NCBI RefSeq assembly: GCF_019931145.1
Contig: NZ_JAIOUV010000009.1
Coordinates: forward strand, 124,001 to 188,000
DNA: 64,000 nt
DNA from: Marinicella meishanensis
GTDB lineage: Bacteria > Pseudomonadota > Gammaproteobacteria > Xanthomonadales > Marinicellaceae
Direction: 5' to 3'
The notes below the pieces were generated by a model, which saw nothing but the letters and a program-made list of their open reading frames with translations, searched no databases and was not told the DNA's origin. This document shows, piece by piece, positions 8,895 to 19,061 of the stretch. Each line of letters starts with the position of its first letter. The stretch's first letter is position 1. The position numbers and the translations under genes are program-made.

Positions 8895-9788
8895 CTAAAA
8901 CCGATAGTACAAACCAGAAAAGAATGACCGGGTGTGGTCGGTGTCAATCAATGGGCTTTGATGAATTTCCTGATCCAACTGGGTGTAACTGAATTGATTG
9001 ACGTAACTGAGCTTGTTGCTGATGCGGTAACTGAGCAAAAACCCCATGTTGATGTTGATCGCATCGGCCCCTTCATAGCGCAAGCGAAAGAGGCTGGATT
9101 GGTTGTCCAAACCATAATAATAATCGACCAATTGTGCCGATTTCCAACTCACCCCCACCCGCGGTTGAAAGGCCCATTTGCCTTTGGCCCAGGTGTGGCT
9201 GAAGCCCACATCCATTTGCGTGCCCTGATGGGTGTTCGACACATCTTGCAACACTTGCCATTGCACCTGTCCATTGGGCATGTCCCACACGGCTTCCAAA
9301 CCCAAGTTAACCGCAAAGCTTCGGTCCGGTAGATTCAACAGTGAAAACACCCCAGGCGGGGCTGGGTCGGTGCCGCCTTCACCCACCACATCAACCGGTA
9401 AGACTTCCAGGGAATCCAGCGGACCGCCTTGAACGCTGCTGGTGCGCACCAAAGCCAGGTCATTGAAATATGAGTAATAAACGCGGTCGCTGCTGTAGGT
9501 GGTCAATACATTCAAGCCAAAACCGGGTTGATCGATCCAAGTGAACCCCAGTTCACCATTGTCGAAGAAAAAGCGCTCTCCATAAATGGCCAGATCCAAA
9601 GTCACATAGGTCGACACGTCATCGGCCCCGACGAATGGATTGCTTTGATCACCAAAGCCGATGCCCACGCCCAAATCCCAGATCCGGTCAACCATCTCTG
9701 GCTCTTCTGTCCCTGCCTCTTGAGCCAGTCCGGCGGTGGGCAACCCCAGGCAGAACACAGCAAGCAGCTGCAGTCTTGTGTTTCGCAT
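8895..9788 (-). CDS. MipA/OmpV family outer-membrane protein
   Basis: A 297-residue protein with a signal peptide (LLAVFCLGLPTAGLAQ) and a beta-barrel-like sequence ending in the aromatic C-terminal strand SFFSGLYYRF. The GVGIGFGDQSNPFVGAD opening and the overall layout match MipA/OmpV proteins, which sit in the outer membrane and scaffold murein enzymes in known cases. It heads the tightly packed mipA-DUF3019-regulator-kinase run and is presumably the output or partner of that signalling pair. The ATG at 9788 is chosen because the signal peptide starts there. Confidence 0.9.
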   Translation of the reverse strand: MRNTRLQLLAVFCLGLPTAGLAQEAGTEEPEMVDRIWDLGVGIGFGDQSNPFVGADDVSTYVTLDLAIYGERFFFDNGELGFTWIDQPGFGLNVLTTYSSDRVYYSYFNDLALVRTSSVQGGPLDSLEVLPVDVVGEGGTDPAPPGVFSLLNLPDRSFAVNLGLEAVWDMPNGQVQWQVLQDVSNTHQGTQMDVGFSHTWAKGKWAFQPRVGVSWKSAQLVDYYYGLDNQSSLFRLRYEGADAININMGFLLSYRISNKLSYVNQFSYTQLDQEIHQSPLIDTDHTRSFFSGLYYRF

Positions 9789-9853
9789 TTCAGTTCTGTT
9801 GATTGGCTGAGCGCTCAGTATAACGGCAGCCTTTGGCATTTACCAATATGTAA

Positions 9854-10789
9854 CTAAATGTTTCTGTCAGCCCCCGCTGCACAGTCATTGTCGACATCGA
9901 CGGGAACACTGCCAGCCCCCAGAAATTCTGCAGAGACTGGCCATACTGCCAGCTGCCGCAATGAGTCATCGGCTTGGTGTTGTCGCCATCGACCACCCAG
10001 TATCTGGGTGATGCGCCCATCGGCCCCAAATTGAATTTTCAGGTCAAACACATTTCCCGGGTGTTGTAGATCGTCTTCAGTCAGCCCAGCCGCCTCCACC
10101 ATGTCACGGAAACTGGGCGGCAAAGGCAAGCACTCATCTTGGCTGTGGGTGCTGTCACAGACCTGATAAGCGTCGCCATGTGGGTGCACCCCAACCCAAT
10201 TGAGGGTGACAATGCGCCCATCGAACAAAAACCCATGGGCCCCATCACCAAATACGGATTGACCCAAAAAGCCCAGAGCCTCAATGTCATGCGCATCATC
10301 CAGGCCAGTCAACACCCAGTTTTCCTGCCAATTGACCGCAAAAAAATCATGGTCAAAGTAGGTGATCAGAATGACTTCATCCAAAGTCATGCCCGACGTG
10401 TTGTGCAGCACCCGCTTGATGTAACCATTGTCACCCAAGAAAATGTACAGCAAATAGATTTCGACACCCTGATGTTGCCAACCCCAAACAAAACCCAGGT
10501 CACCATGGATGGTGAAACTGCGCAGGTAGCGCACGGCATCGGCATCCGGTGGCTGTGCGTGATGAGTGGCTGAAGCAAGCGCCGTGCTGTGTAAATCGGG
10601 CAACAACCAATCCCACCGCGGATCCGCGTTGGGAACTTGCAAGCCTTGGCCAATGAACTTCGCTTCGTTATCAACCAATGGATAAAAGTTGCGCTCACCG
10701 TCTGCGGTGACGGCAGGCTGACAGCCGGCCAAAAGAATTAATACCAGCAAAGCAACCAGCCCCAGCCGTTGGGCTGAATTGATTTTCAC
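9854..10789 (-). CDS. Predicted lipoprotein of unknown function
   Basis: A 311-residue protein with a lipoprotein signal (LVLILLAGC, modified cysteine at residue 23). The mature region shows no family I recognise; it contains HGDLGFVWGWQHQGVEIYL and other beta-rich stretches, and two cysteines in CDSTHSQDEC. The GTG start overlaps the stop of the preceding small secreted protein (GTGA), so the two are coupled. It lies 65 bp upstream of mipA in the same direction and may belong to the same transcript. Confidence 0.75.
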   Translation of the reverse strand: MKINSAQRLGLVALLVLILLAGCQPAVTADGERNFYPLVDNEAKFIGQGLQVPNADPRWDWLLPDLHSTALASATHHAQPPDADAVRYLRSFTIHGDLGFVWGWQHQGVEIYLLYIFLGDNGYIKRVLHNTSGMTLDEVILITYFDHDFFAVNWQENWVLTGLDDAHDIEALGFLGQSVFGDGAHGFLFDGRIVTLNWVGVHPHGDAYQVCDSTHSQDECLPLPPSFRDMVEAAGLTEDDLQHPGNVFDLKIQFGADGRITQILGGRWRQHQADDSLRQLAVWPVSAEFLGAGSVPVDVDNDCAAGADRNI

Positions 10790-11118
10790 TGTTTGACCAG
10801 CTGATATTCAAAGCCAGCCATGTCGGCCCGCATGGTTTTGCCATCAAATGCCAACACCGTGATATGGTAACCATCCAGATCCACCACCTCACCCTTGACG
10901 GTGTACTTGTCTGGGGCAATGCGGCGGCCACCCAGGTTCTGATAAAACAAGCCTTTTTCAAACTCCCACAAATCACCTTCTTCATCGACTTCACCACCCA
11001 TGTGGGTGATCAACCAGGCCCCTTCCAAAGCTTCAGACGTCAGCTCTGCTTGAAAATCGGCCGACCACAACTGGGTGCTTAACAACAATCCAAGCAACCC
11101 ACTCAAAAAAAATTTCAT
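10786..11118 (-). CDS. Small secreted protein, unknown family
   Basis: A 110-residue protein with a clear signal peptide (FFLSGLLGLLLSTQLWSA). The remaining 90 residues are acidic and predicted beta-rich (GAWLITHMGGEVDEEGD, VDLDGYHITVLAF) and resemble a small lipocalin-like or copper-resistance NlpE-like strand set only superficially. It overlaps the downstream lipoprotein gene by 4 bp. Function unknown. Confidence 0.65.
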   Translation of the reverse strand: MKFFLSGLLGLLLSTQLWSADFQAELTSEALEGAWLITHMGGEVDEEGDLWEFEKGLFYQNLGGRRIAPDKYTVKGEVVDLDGYHITVLAFDGKTMRADMAGFEYQLVKQ

Positions 11119-11192
11119 GTGCTTAATCCCGCAAAAAAAGTGATCATCTTAACCACGTTGATGGCATTTGTCATGCCCGAATTCATGGCCCC

Positions 11193-11501
11193 TTATTTGG
11201 GTGCCAAACCCAGGTCATCCAAGCGCATCAATACGGTTTCCTTTTGGGTTTGTGCCACGGTCAACCAGTCGATGCCCTGTTGCGCACCCAAGAACGCATA
11301 CAAGCCATTCAAACCCACCGGGGTGCCGGCCTGCATCAATTCGGCATAAACCACATAGGGATCACGGGCCATGAATTCAGCCGCCGTGTGGATGCCGATT
11401 TGCGCCAGCATGGCTTCGGTTTTGGGCCCCAAGTTGGGCAATTGGGATGGGTTCATGACTGGCACTGGCATGACTGGCTTTGGCACAACTGGCTTTGACA
11501 T
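11193..11501 (-). CDS. TfoX C-terminal domain protein
   Basis: A 102-residue protein made almost entirely of a TfoX_C domain (LPNLGPKTEAMLAQIGI, then the helical YAFLGAQQGIDWL segment). The helix-hairpin-helix-like fold may bind nucleic acid. The N-terminal TfoX domain of the competence regulator is absent. The N-terminus is a low-complexity Pro/Val/Met run encoded by short imperfect DNA repeats. A TTG seven codons upstream is possible, but the ATG at 11501 with a nearby GGAG is preferred. It is divergent from the porin gene and shares its regulatory region. Confidence 0.8.
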   Translation of the reverse strand: MSKPVVPKPVMPVPVMNPSQLPNLGPKTEAMLAQIGIHTAAEFMARDPYVVYAELMQAGTPVGLNGLYAFLGAQQGIDWLTVAQTQKETVLMRLDDLGLAPK

Positions 11502-11522
11502 GGCTCCATTTTTTCCCAGCAA

Positions 11523-11563
11523 TTGATGTAAGTCAATGCGTCAGTGGTCGAGATTCATACACT
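11523..11563 (+). promoter_or_regulatory. DNR-type box plus -10 for the porin gene
   Basis: TTGATGTAAGTCAA at 11523-11536 is a near-perfect Crp/Fnr-family (DNR/NNR-like) dyad. A -10-like TACACT follows at 11558-11563, 31 bp from centre to centre, which places the box near -41.5 of a start site about 23 bp before the porin ATG. Three more boxes with the same geometry occur in this block. Confidence 0.75.
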
Positions 11564-11593
11564 TATCAGCCAAGTGTTACCTGGAGAATTCGC

Positions 11594-12808
11594 ATGAAAA
11601 AGAACCACTTATGGCTGTTAACTGCCCTGGCAACCAGCACCTTCACTGGACCGGTCAACGCGGCAGATTCTTGGGGCGATGCGGTGAGCAACGGTCAAGC
11701 CAATTTGTCCTTTCGATACCGGTTTGAAATGGTTGATCAAGACAGCTTCGACCGCGATGCCAATGCCTCTACCCTGCGCACCCGCTTGAACTACCGGACC
11801 GAAAGGCACCGCGGTTGGCAGTTTTTCATCGAAGCCGACAACGTGATGGAAGTGTTTGGTGACAATTACAATGCCGGTGGCGGCAACACCCCAAACAACG
11901 GCCAATACCCAGTGGTGGCCGACCCCACTGGCACCGAAATCAACCAGGCTTGGTTCAGTTACGCCTTCACCGATGCCAATCAGCTGACGATCGGCCGTCA
12001 GCGCATCCTGTTGGACAACCAACGGTTCGTCGGCGGGGTCGGCTGGCGTCAAAATGAACAAACCTATGATGCGGTGTCATTCAAAGCCGATGTCGCTGGC
12101 AGTGACCTGTTTGTGGCCTACATTGAAAACGTCAACCGCATATTTGGCGAGGATGTGGCCGCCGGTGATCACGACCACCAAAGCGTTTTGGCCAATTGGT
12201 CCAACAGCTGGGAAGACCGGCATCACCTGACGGCTTATTATTACAACCTGGACAACGAAGACGCTGCGGGTTTTTCCACCGCAACTTTGGGTGCCGCGTT
12301 CAAGACCCACTGGCCGGTGGGCGACAACCAACTGACTTTGGGAGTAGAGTTCGCCAGCCAAGCCGATGCCCACAACAACCCCGTGAATTACGATGCCGAA
12401 TACGGTCGATTGGACCTGGGACTGGCATTGGATCCAGTGACGTTCTTCATCGGTTATGAGGTTTTGAGTGGCGATGCCGACAACGCAGGAGCGGCGTTCC
12501 GCACCCCCTTGGCCACCTTGCATGCTTTCAATGGCTGGGCTGACCAGTTTTTGGCCACACCCAATGCCGGATTGGCAGACGTGTTTGTCGGTGCCAAAGG
12601 TGACATCGAAGGGTTTAAATGGCAAGTGGTTTACCATGACTTTGCCGCCGAAGATGGGCCTGGTGATTTCGGTCAGGAACTGGATTTCTCAGTGGCCAAG
12701 AAGCTCAACAAGAACTTCTCTGCCTTGCTCAAAGCCGCCCAGTATGAGGCGGGTGACATCAAAGCCGACACCAACAAATACTGGGTCATGCTCAGCGCCC
12801 AGTTCTGA
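11594..12808 (+). CDS. Alginate-export-like outer-membrane porin
   Basis: A 404-residue protein with a signal peptide (residues 1-23, ending in VNAA) and a beta-barrel sequence of alternating strands: QANLSFRYRFEMVDQ, TLRTRLNYRT, then a terminal strand ending in WVMLSAQF with the C-terminal phenylalanine used by BamA. The family includes alginate export (AlgE-like) porins, but here the position before norC and the DNR box suggest a channel for nitrite, nitrate or another small anion; that is inference. The start at 11594 has GGAG nine bases upstream. Confidence 0.82.
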   Translation: MKKNHLWLLTALATSTFTGPVNAADSWGDAVSNGQANLSFRYRFEMVDQDSFDRDANASTLRTRLNYRTERHRGWQFFIEADNVMEVFGDNYNAGGGNTPNNGQYPVVADPTGTEINQAWFSYAFTDANQLTIGRQRILLDNQRFVGGVGWRQNEQTYDAVSFKADVAGSDLFVAYIENVNRIFGEDVAAGDHDHQSVLANWSNSWEDRHHLTAYYYNLDNEDAAGFSTATLGAAFKTHWPVGDNQLTLGVEFASQADAHNNPVNYDAEYGRLDLGLALDPVTFFIGYEVLSGDADNAGAAFRTPLATLHAFNGWADQFLATPNAGLADVFVGAKGDIEGFKWQVVYHDFAAEDGPGDFGQELDFSVAKKLNKNFSALLKAAQYEAGDIKADTNKYWVMLSAQF

Positions 12809-12938
12809 ACCCAAAAATAGCCGAGGCAAACACCGGTGTCCTGGCAGCCTTGTCCACCTTGTGGTCGCGGCTTTGCTGATGGAAAAACAACCTCAGCAGA
12901 CTGCATTCGTGGGCTGCAATCACCTTTGGGTGCTGGCG

Positions 12939-12981
12939 ATTGACCTACATCAAGGCACCCCAATTCCAAGCCGCATAACAT
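12939..12981 (+). promoter_or_regulatory. DNR-type box plus -10 for norC
   Basis: TTGACCTACATCAA at 12939-12952 is followed by CATAACAT at 12974-12981, at the -10 distance. The 245-bp region between the porin and norC otherwise holds no gene. The predicted start site would leave a leader of about 65 bp before norC. Confidence 0.75.
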
Positions 12982-13053
12982 GGGCTCTGCACAGCGGTTT
13001 GGACCCAAGTAACAACCGCTGTTGCATTCAACCATTTCCATCAAGAGGTCACC

Positions 13054-13488
13054 ATGAAAGAAGCTTTCACCAAGAGCATGGCCAGAAACATTTATTACGG
13101 AGGATCCTTGTTCTTCGTCTTGTTGTTTTTGGGCCTGACGCTGGACACCCACCGCAAACTACCCAAAACCGATAACAGCCAAGCCATCACCGAACAGGTG
13201 GCCCATGGCAAGCGCTTGTGGGAAGAAAACAACTGCATTGGCTGCCACACCTTATTGGGTGAAGGGGCCTATTTTGCGCCTGAATTGGGCAATGTCTACG
13301 ATCGTTTCGGACAAAGCACCGAAGCCATCAAGGCCTACATCAAAAGTCGGCCACCACAAGGCATTCCAGGACGTCGCAGCATGCCGCAGTTCAACTTCAC
13401 TGAAGCAGAGTTGGACGCCATTGCTGACTTTCTCAAATACACCAATGGCATCGACACCCAAAACTGGCCACCCAACATCCAAGGTTAA
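13054..13488 (+). CDS. norC: Nitric oxide reductase subunit C
   Basis: A 144-residue membrane-anchored cytochrome c of the cNOR complex, which passes electrons to NorB. One N-terminal transmembrane helix (residues 15-30), then a periplasmic cytochrome domain with haem-binding C61-I-G-C64-H65 and the axial methionine M110 in GRRSMPQF. The segment LLGEGAYFAPELGNVY is typical of NorC. GAGG stands five bases before the ATG. It is followed 12 bp later by norB. Haem attachment would need the Ccm system encoded at 33.5-40.3 kb. Confidence 0.96.
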   Translation: MKEAFTKSMARNIYYGGSLFFVLLFLGLTLDTHRKLPKTDNSQAITEQVAHGKRLWEENNCIGCHTLLGEGAYFAPELGNVYDRFGQSTEAIKAYIKSRPPQGIPGRRSMPQFNFTEAELDAIADFLKYTNGIDTQNWPPNIQG

Positions 13489-14934
<1,446 letters not shown>

Positions 14935-14995
14935 TCTGCTGTGAATGGGGTGTGGCCATCACGGCGGCACCCCCATGACTGAATCGAGGCCCCCC

Positions 14996-15814
14996 ATGTC
15001 CAACATCGAACCCATTCAACAGACCCAAGCCATGTACTACCAAGCCCAAGGCGATGAAGTCGAAACTTTTTTGCATGCCCACCAACAGCAGTTGCCGCTG
15101 TTGCTGAAGGGCCCCACCGGATGCGGGAAAACCCGTTTTGTGCAACACATGGCCGAGCGCCTGGGCAAGCCGCTGTACACCGTGGCCTGCCACGATGACC
15201 TGAGTGCCGCAGACCTGATTGGCCGACATTTGATTGGTGACGGTCAAACTTACTGGCAAGACGGGCCATTGACCCGCGCCGTGCGAGAAGGGGCGATTTG
15301 CTATTTGGATGAAGTGGTCGAAGCCCGCAAAGACACCACCGTGGTGATTCACCCCTTAACCGACGACCGCCGCATATTACCCATCGACCGCACCGGTGAA
15401 ATCATCCATGCACCCCCTGACTTCATGTTGGTGGTGTCCTATAACCCCGGTTACCAAAACCTGCTCAAAGGCATGAAACCCTCAACCCGACAGCGGTTCA
15501 TCGCCTTGCGCTTTGATTACCCGGATGCCGCCACCGAAACCCAAGTGGTGGCCAGCGAAAGCGGCTGTGACTTGTGCCTGGCCACCAAGTTGGTGACCTT
15601 GGCCCAGCATCTGCGTGCCTTGCGCGATCATGACTTGGAAGAATCGGTCTCAACCCGCCTGCTGATTTACACCGCCCAATTGGTGCACCAAGGCATGCCA
15701 CTGTTGACGGCCTGCCGCGCGGCTTTGATCGAACCTTTGACCGATGATGAGGACACCGTGGCCGCCTTGATGCGGGTGGTGGCGGCCAAATTCGATGACC
15801 CCGAATCTGCCTGA
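14996..15814 (+). CDS. norQ: MoxR-type AAA+ ATPase NorQ
   Basis: A 272-residue AAA+ ATPase of the CbbQ/NorQ/MoxR group. Walker A is GPTGCGKT and Walker B is ICYLDEV, with the arginine-rich DDRRILPIDRTGE loop following. NorQ works with the VWA protein NorD to insert the non-haem iron in NorB in the known systems. Two earlier ATGs exist (14945, 14975), but GAGG six bases before 14996 favours this start. It follows norB by about 60 bp. Confidence 0.93.
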   Translation: MSNIEPIQQTQAMYYQAQGDEVETFLHAHQQQLPLLLKGPTGCGKTRFVQHMAERLGKPLYTVACHDDLSAADLIGRHLIGDGQTYWQDGPLTRAVREGAICYLDEVVEARKDTTVVIHPLTDDRRILPIDRTGEIIHAPPDFMLVVSYNPGYQNLLKGMKPSTRQRFIALRFDYPDAATETQVVASESGCDLCLATKLVTLAQHLRALRDHDLEESVSTRLLIYTAQLVHQGMPLLTACRAALIEPLTDDEDTVAALMRVVAAKFDDPESA

Positions 15815-15817
15815 GGC

Positions 15818-16255
15818 ATGCAGCCCATGCCGCCCAATGACAACGAGTCCAAAGCCAATGCGGCACAGGGACCCATCCATGGCAAAGCCATCATTGCGCA
15901 TGGTTTGATGCTGTTGAACTTGCTGTTTCCGTTGGTGCTTTATGCGGTGCTGACGGTTTTTTGGTGGCAACACCGCCGCTCCAGTGACACCCTGCTGTTT
16001 GTGGCCGTGAATCAGGCATGGATCGCCGCCACGGTGTCATCACTGGCTTTTGTGGCAGCCAATGCCTTGATTTGGCTGTTGGCAACCTACAAAAGCACCT
16101 TTGCTTTGATCACCTTTGAAGTGTATTTCATCGTGGTGGTGCCGGTGTTTTTAATTCCGGGCTTGTTGGGCCTGGTGAAAAGCAACAGCAACAGCATGTA
16201 TTTATATCCTTGGCTGGGTCGTCGCATCTTGGCCCGACAAGCGAAGCAGGATTGA
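15818..16255 (+). CDS. Small membrane protein inside the nor operon (DUF4870-like)
   Basis: A 145-residue protein with an N-terminal soluble tail and about three hydrophobic segments (LMLLNLLFPLVLYAVLTVFW, then two more). The pattern loosely resembles DUF4870 membrane proteins; it lacks the cytochrome oxidase subunit III features of NorE and is longer than NorF. It is inserted between norQ (3 bp gap) and norD (4 bp gap), so it is certainly co-transcribed with them. Role unknown; a helper in NorB assembly is an inference from position. Confidence 0.7.
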   Translation: MQPMPPNDNESKANAAQGPIHGKAIIAHGLMLLNLLFPLVLYAVLTVFWWQHRRSSDTLLFVAVNQAWIAATVSSLAFVAANALIWLLATYKSTFALITFEVYFIVVVPVFLIPGLLGLVKSNSNSMYLYPWLGRRILARQAKQD

Positions 16256-16259
16256 AGCC

Positions 16260-18101
16260 ATGGAAGAATGGGTTGGGCAAAAATGGCACCATTACATCAC
16301 CCGCAAGAGTGGTCACCAATGCCCTGATGCGCGGGTGACATTGGCTGAGATCAGTGGCCAGCTGGTGGTGTTTTTTCGGGCCCTGGGTGGTGATGCGGGT
16401 TTGTCCATAGGCCATACCTCGGCCCGGCCGCATGACGGCCACCGCACCTGGCTGCAAAAAATCGCCGGCAGTGGCAAAAAGTCTGAATTGGCACATTTCA
16501 GTGGGGATCACTTTTATCTTCCACAACAACTGGACTGCTTTGCCCACCGCCGATTGAATGAATCGCTGTATTTCTGGTTGGCCGCCATGGGCAGTTTCAA
16601 CCGCGCACCCCGGGTGGGTCAGGTATTGGCCCACAACCAGGCCTTGACCCAACAGGTGCTGCACATCTGGCCAGGTTTGTGGCCCACCTACCGCGAGCTG
16701 GTGGCAGCCACCTTGCAACAGCGCCCAACCATCCAGCAGCTGCCCGCTGCCGTGCAAGTGGCCGAACAAGCCATTCGCCAGCTGTTGCAAGCACCCACCG
16801 AGCCCGGTCCTTGGCACAATGACCCGCCATCGATGCCGCAGCCGGTACCGTTGTGGTTGCGACCGGTCGATGCCTTGCACCTGCGGCCCCACCTGCGGCC
16901 ATTGAAACGCCAGTCTGCAGAGGAGGATCAACCCGCTGAGCTCAGCAGCCAAGACAATCAACAACAGAAACGACACCAAGCCAAGGCGGCCGATGAGCCA
17001 GCAGAAGGTGATGGCTTCATGTCGTTTCGCCTGGAAAGCCTGTTTTCCTGGTCTGAATTCATCAACCTCGATCGCAGTGAAGACGATGATGCCGATGAGG
17101 ACGCCCTGCGGGTGGCTGAAGACTTGGATCACTTGAGCATCAACTCAGGCCCAACCCGACACAAAATCCGCTTGGATCTGGATTTACCCGCCAGTGAGTA
17201 CGACGATGAACTGCTGACTGATGGCATTTTGTTGCCCGAATGGGATTACCGCAAAAACCAATACGTGCCAGATCATTGTTCGCTGCAATTGATGGCCCTG
17301 AAAGTGACCGAGTCAGCACCGTGGCCTGCGGCTTTGAAACAACAGGCCAGCCGTTTGCGCCGACAATTTGAAACCCTGAAACCGGTGGCTGTTTGGCACC
17401 ACCGCCAACCTGAAGGGGAAGAAATTGACCTCAATGCCTATCTGGCTCATCAAGCCGACCGCCAACGGCGGCATTTGTCAGCCGAACCTCTATTGTATCG
17501 ACAGCGGGTCAAAAACAACCGGGATCTGTCTACCTTGATCCTCACCGACATGTCGTTGTCCACCGACGCCCACGTCAATGATGAGAAGAAAGTGATTGAT
17601 GTGATCAAAGAAGCGGTGTACTTGTTGGCCACCAGTCTGGATGCCGCCCAAGAACGCTTTGCCATTGCTGCCTTCACCTCGAAAAAACGCAGCCACGTGC
17701 GGTACTATCCCATGAAGGATTTCAACGAATCCTTTGACCAAGCCTGTCAAGACCAAATCCAATCCCTCAAACCGGCTTATTACACCCGCATGGGTGCGGC
17801 CATACGCCAGGCATCTGCCCAGTTACAAAGCCAAGCCACGCAGCAAAAATTGTTGTTGCTGCTGACCGATGGTAAACCCAATGACCTGGACCTGTACGAA
17901 AGTCGCTACGGCCTGGAGGACACCCGCCAAGCCATTCGAGAAGCCAGACAAAAGGGCCTGACACCCTTTTGTGTGTCGATTGATTACCAGGCGTCCGATT
18001 ACCTGCCCTACTTGTTTGGCCACCAAGGCTACATCCATTTGAACAACGCTTTGGACTTGCCGAAAAAACTGCCGAAGCTGTTTTTTCAGTTGGTGCAATG
18101 A
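16260..18101 (+). CDS. norD: VWA-domain protein NorD
   Basis: A 613-residue protein with a long N-terminal region and a C-terminal von Willebrand factor A domain from about residue 420. The metal-binding motif is DMSLST, with a further LLTDGKPNDL segment. NorD partners the ATPase NorQ in activating nitric oxide reductase. The middle region is rich in Asp/Glu and Lys, as expected for a linker. It ends the norCBQ-(membrane protein)-norD transcript. It is longer than needed for the VWA domain alone but in the range of NorD proteins. Confidence 0.93.
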   Translation: MEEWVGQKWHHYITRKSGHQCPDARVTLAEISGQLVVFFRALGGDAGLSIGHTSARPHDGHRTWLQKIAGSGKKSELAHFSGDHFYLPQQLDCFAHRRLNESLYFWLAAMGSFNRAPRVGQVLAHNQALTQQVLHIWPGLWPTYRELVAATLQQRPTIQQLPAAVQVAEQAIRQLLQAPTEPGPWHNDPPSMPQPVPLWLRPVDALHLRPHLRPLKRQSAEEDQPAELSSQDNQQQKRHQAKAADEPAEGDGFMSFRLESLFSWSEFINLDRSEDDDADEDALRVAEDLDHLSINSGPTRHKIRLDLDLPASEYDDELLTDGILLPEWDYRKNQYVPDHCSLQLMALKVTESAPWPAALKQQASRLRRQFETLKPVAVWHHRQPEGEEIDLNAYLAHQADRQRRHLSAEPLLYRQRVKNNRDLSTLILTDMSLSTDAHVNDEKKVIDVIKEAVYLLATSLDAAQERFAIAAFTSKKRSHVRYYPMKDFNESFDQACQDQIQSLKPAYYTRMGAAIRQASAQLQSQATQQKLLLLLTDGKPNDLDLYESRYGLEDTRQAIREARQKGLTPFCVSIDYQASDYLPYLFGHQGYIHLNNALDLPKKLPKLFFQLVQ

Positions 18102-18129
18102 CGACTGAGAAAAACGACTGAGGAGCAGG

Positions 18130-18870
18130 TCATTCAGTGGGTGATGACTCGGCCTCGATGGCCGCTATTTGCACCAAAATGTCTTTGGCATTGTCACACG
18201 CTTCGGTATCCGGGTCTATGTCACAAGCTTTATGCAAAAACTGTTTGGCTTGGGTGAAGTCTTTTTCAATACCACGCCCCCTGGCCAGGTGGTGACCCAG
18301 CATCGTGCAGCCCCACACCTCATCCTGCCGACATGTTTTTTGGTATGTTCTCACAGCACAGCCATTGGACTCATCGGCATCAATCATCGAAATGCCAGCA
18401 GCCCGGTTGGTACATGCCAGCACTGAACCACCAGCACAAGCGTGCTGAAAGAGGGATTCACTGAATGCATCTTGGCCGGGATCTTCAAGTTTTTGCACTT
18501 CGATTCCCAAATTAAAGCAACGTGCTGCATCACCTTGGCGACAGGCAGTCAAACAATCGAACATGGCTGTGTCACATTGACCCTCGGTATATAAATTGTG
18601 CAATCCATCAGGGGTCAGCAGATCTGCTGGGCAAGTATCCATGTTTTGCACTAACCAATGCCGGTTATCAAGGTACAGCTGTTGCCAATTGTATTTACCG
18701 ATACCCGGCGAACCACCCAAGTTGGCTTCAGCATGATGGCGACTGCTTTGGAACAGGTGCCAAAATGCCCACATCAGCAAGACGACCAAGATCGGTAACA
18801 GGATCAACATCACCATCAGCTTTGACGGCTTGGTTCGGTTGTTGGGTCTTTGGGGGTCGGGTTGTTGCAT
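18130..18870 (-). CDS. Membrane-anchored cysteine-rich Sel1-like repeat protein
   Basis: A 246-residue protein with one N-terminal transmembrane helix (LMVMLILLPILVVLLMWAF) and a periplasmic part with paired cysteines about 35-40 residues apart (CLTACRQGDAARC, HACAGGSVLAC, WGCTMLGHHLARGRG). This is the pattern of Sel1-like repeats of the Hcp (Helicobacter cysteine-rich) type, a protein-binding scaffold. The ATG at 18870 is preferred over a GTG at 18894. It is convergent with norD and stands alone; partner unknown. Confidence 0.7.
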   Translation of the reverse strand: MQQPDPQRPNNRTKPSKLMVMLILLPILVVLLMWAFWHLFQSSRHHAEANLGGSPGIGKYNWQQLYLDNRHWLVQNMDTCPADLLTPDGLHNLYTEGQCDTAMFDCLTACRQGDAARCFNLGIEVQKLEDPGQDAFSESLFQHACAGGSVLACTNRAAGISMIDADESNGCAVRTYQKTCRQDEVWGCTMLGHHLARGRGIEKDFTQAKQFLHKACDIDPDTEACDNAKDILVQIAAIEAESSPTE

Positions 18871-18988
18871 GGGGGCATTATACCCATGAGTCACACCATC
18901 GGTTCATTTTTGTCTGCAACTTGTGGCCAGCACCAAACCTTGACCTGGGTCATCAAATGCCTGTTTTTTCGGTGCTTGAAATACCGAC

Positions 18989-19030
18989 TTGATGCAGGTC
19001 AATGACAACACTTTGTGCGGATTTTAAAGT
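18989..19030 (+). promoter_or_regulatory. DNR-type box plus -10 for the TonB receptor
   Basis: TTGATGCAGGTCAA at 18989-19002 with TAAAGT at 19025-19030, 32 bp between centres. The predicted start site is about 25 bp before the receptor ATG. It places this receptor in the same regulon as norC and nirS. Confidence 0.75.
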
Positions 19031-19061
19031 ATCCACATCCTTTGTAAAAAGAGCATAAAGT

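Noticed and set aside
15818-16255. NorE or NorF for the membrane protein in the nor operon
   Set aside because: It lacks the cytochrome oxidase subunit III pattern of NorE and is twice the length of NorF.
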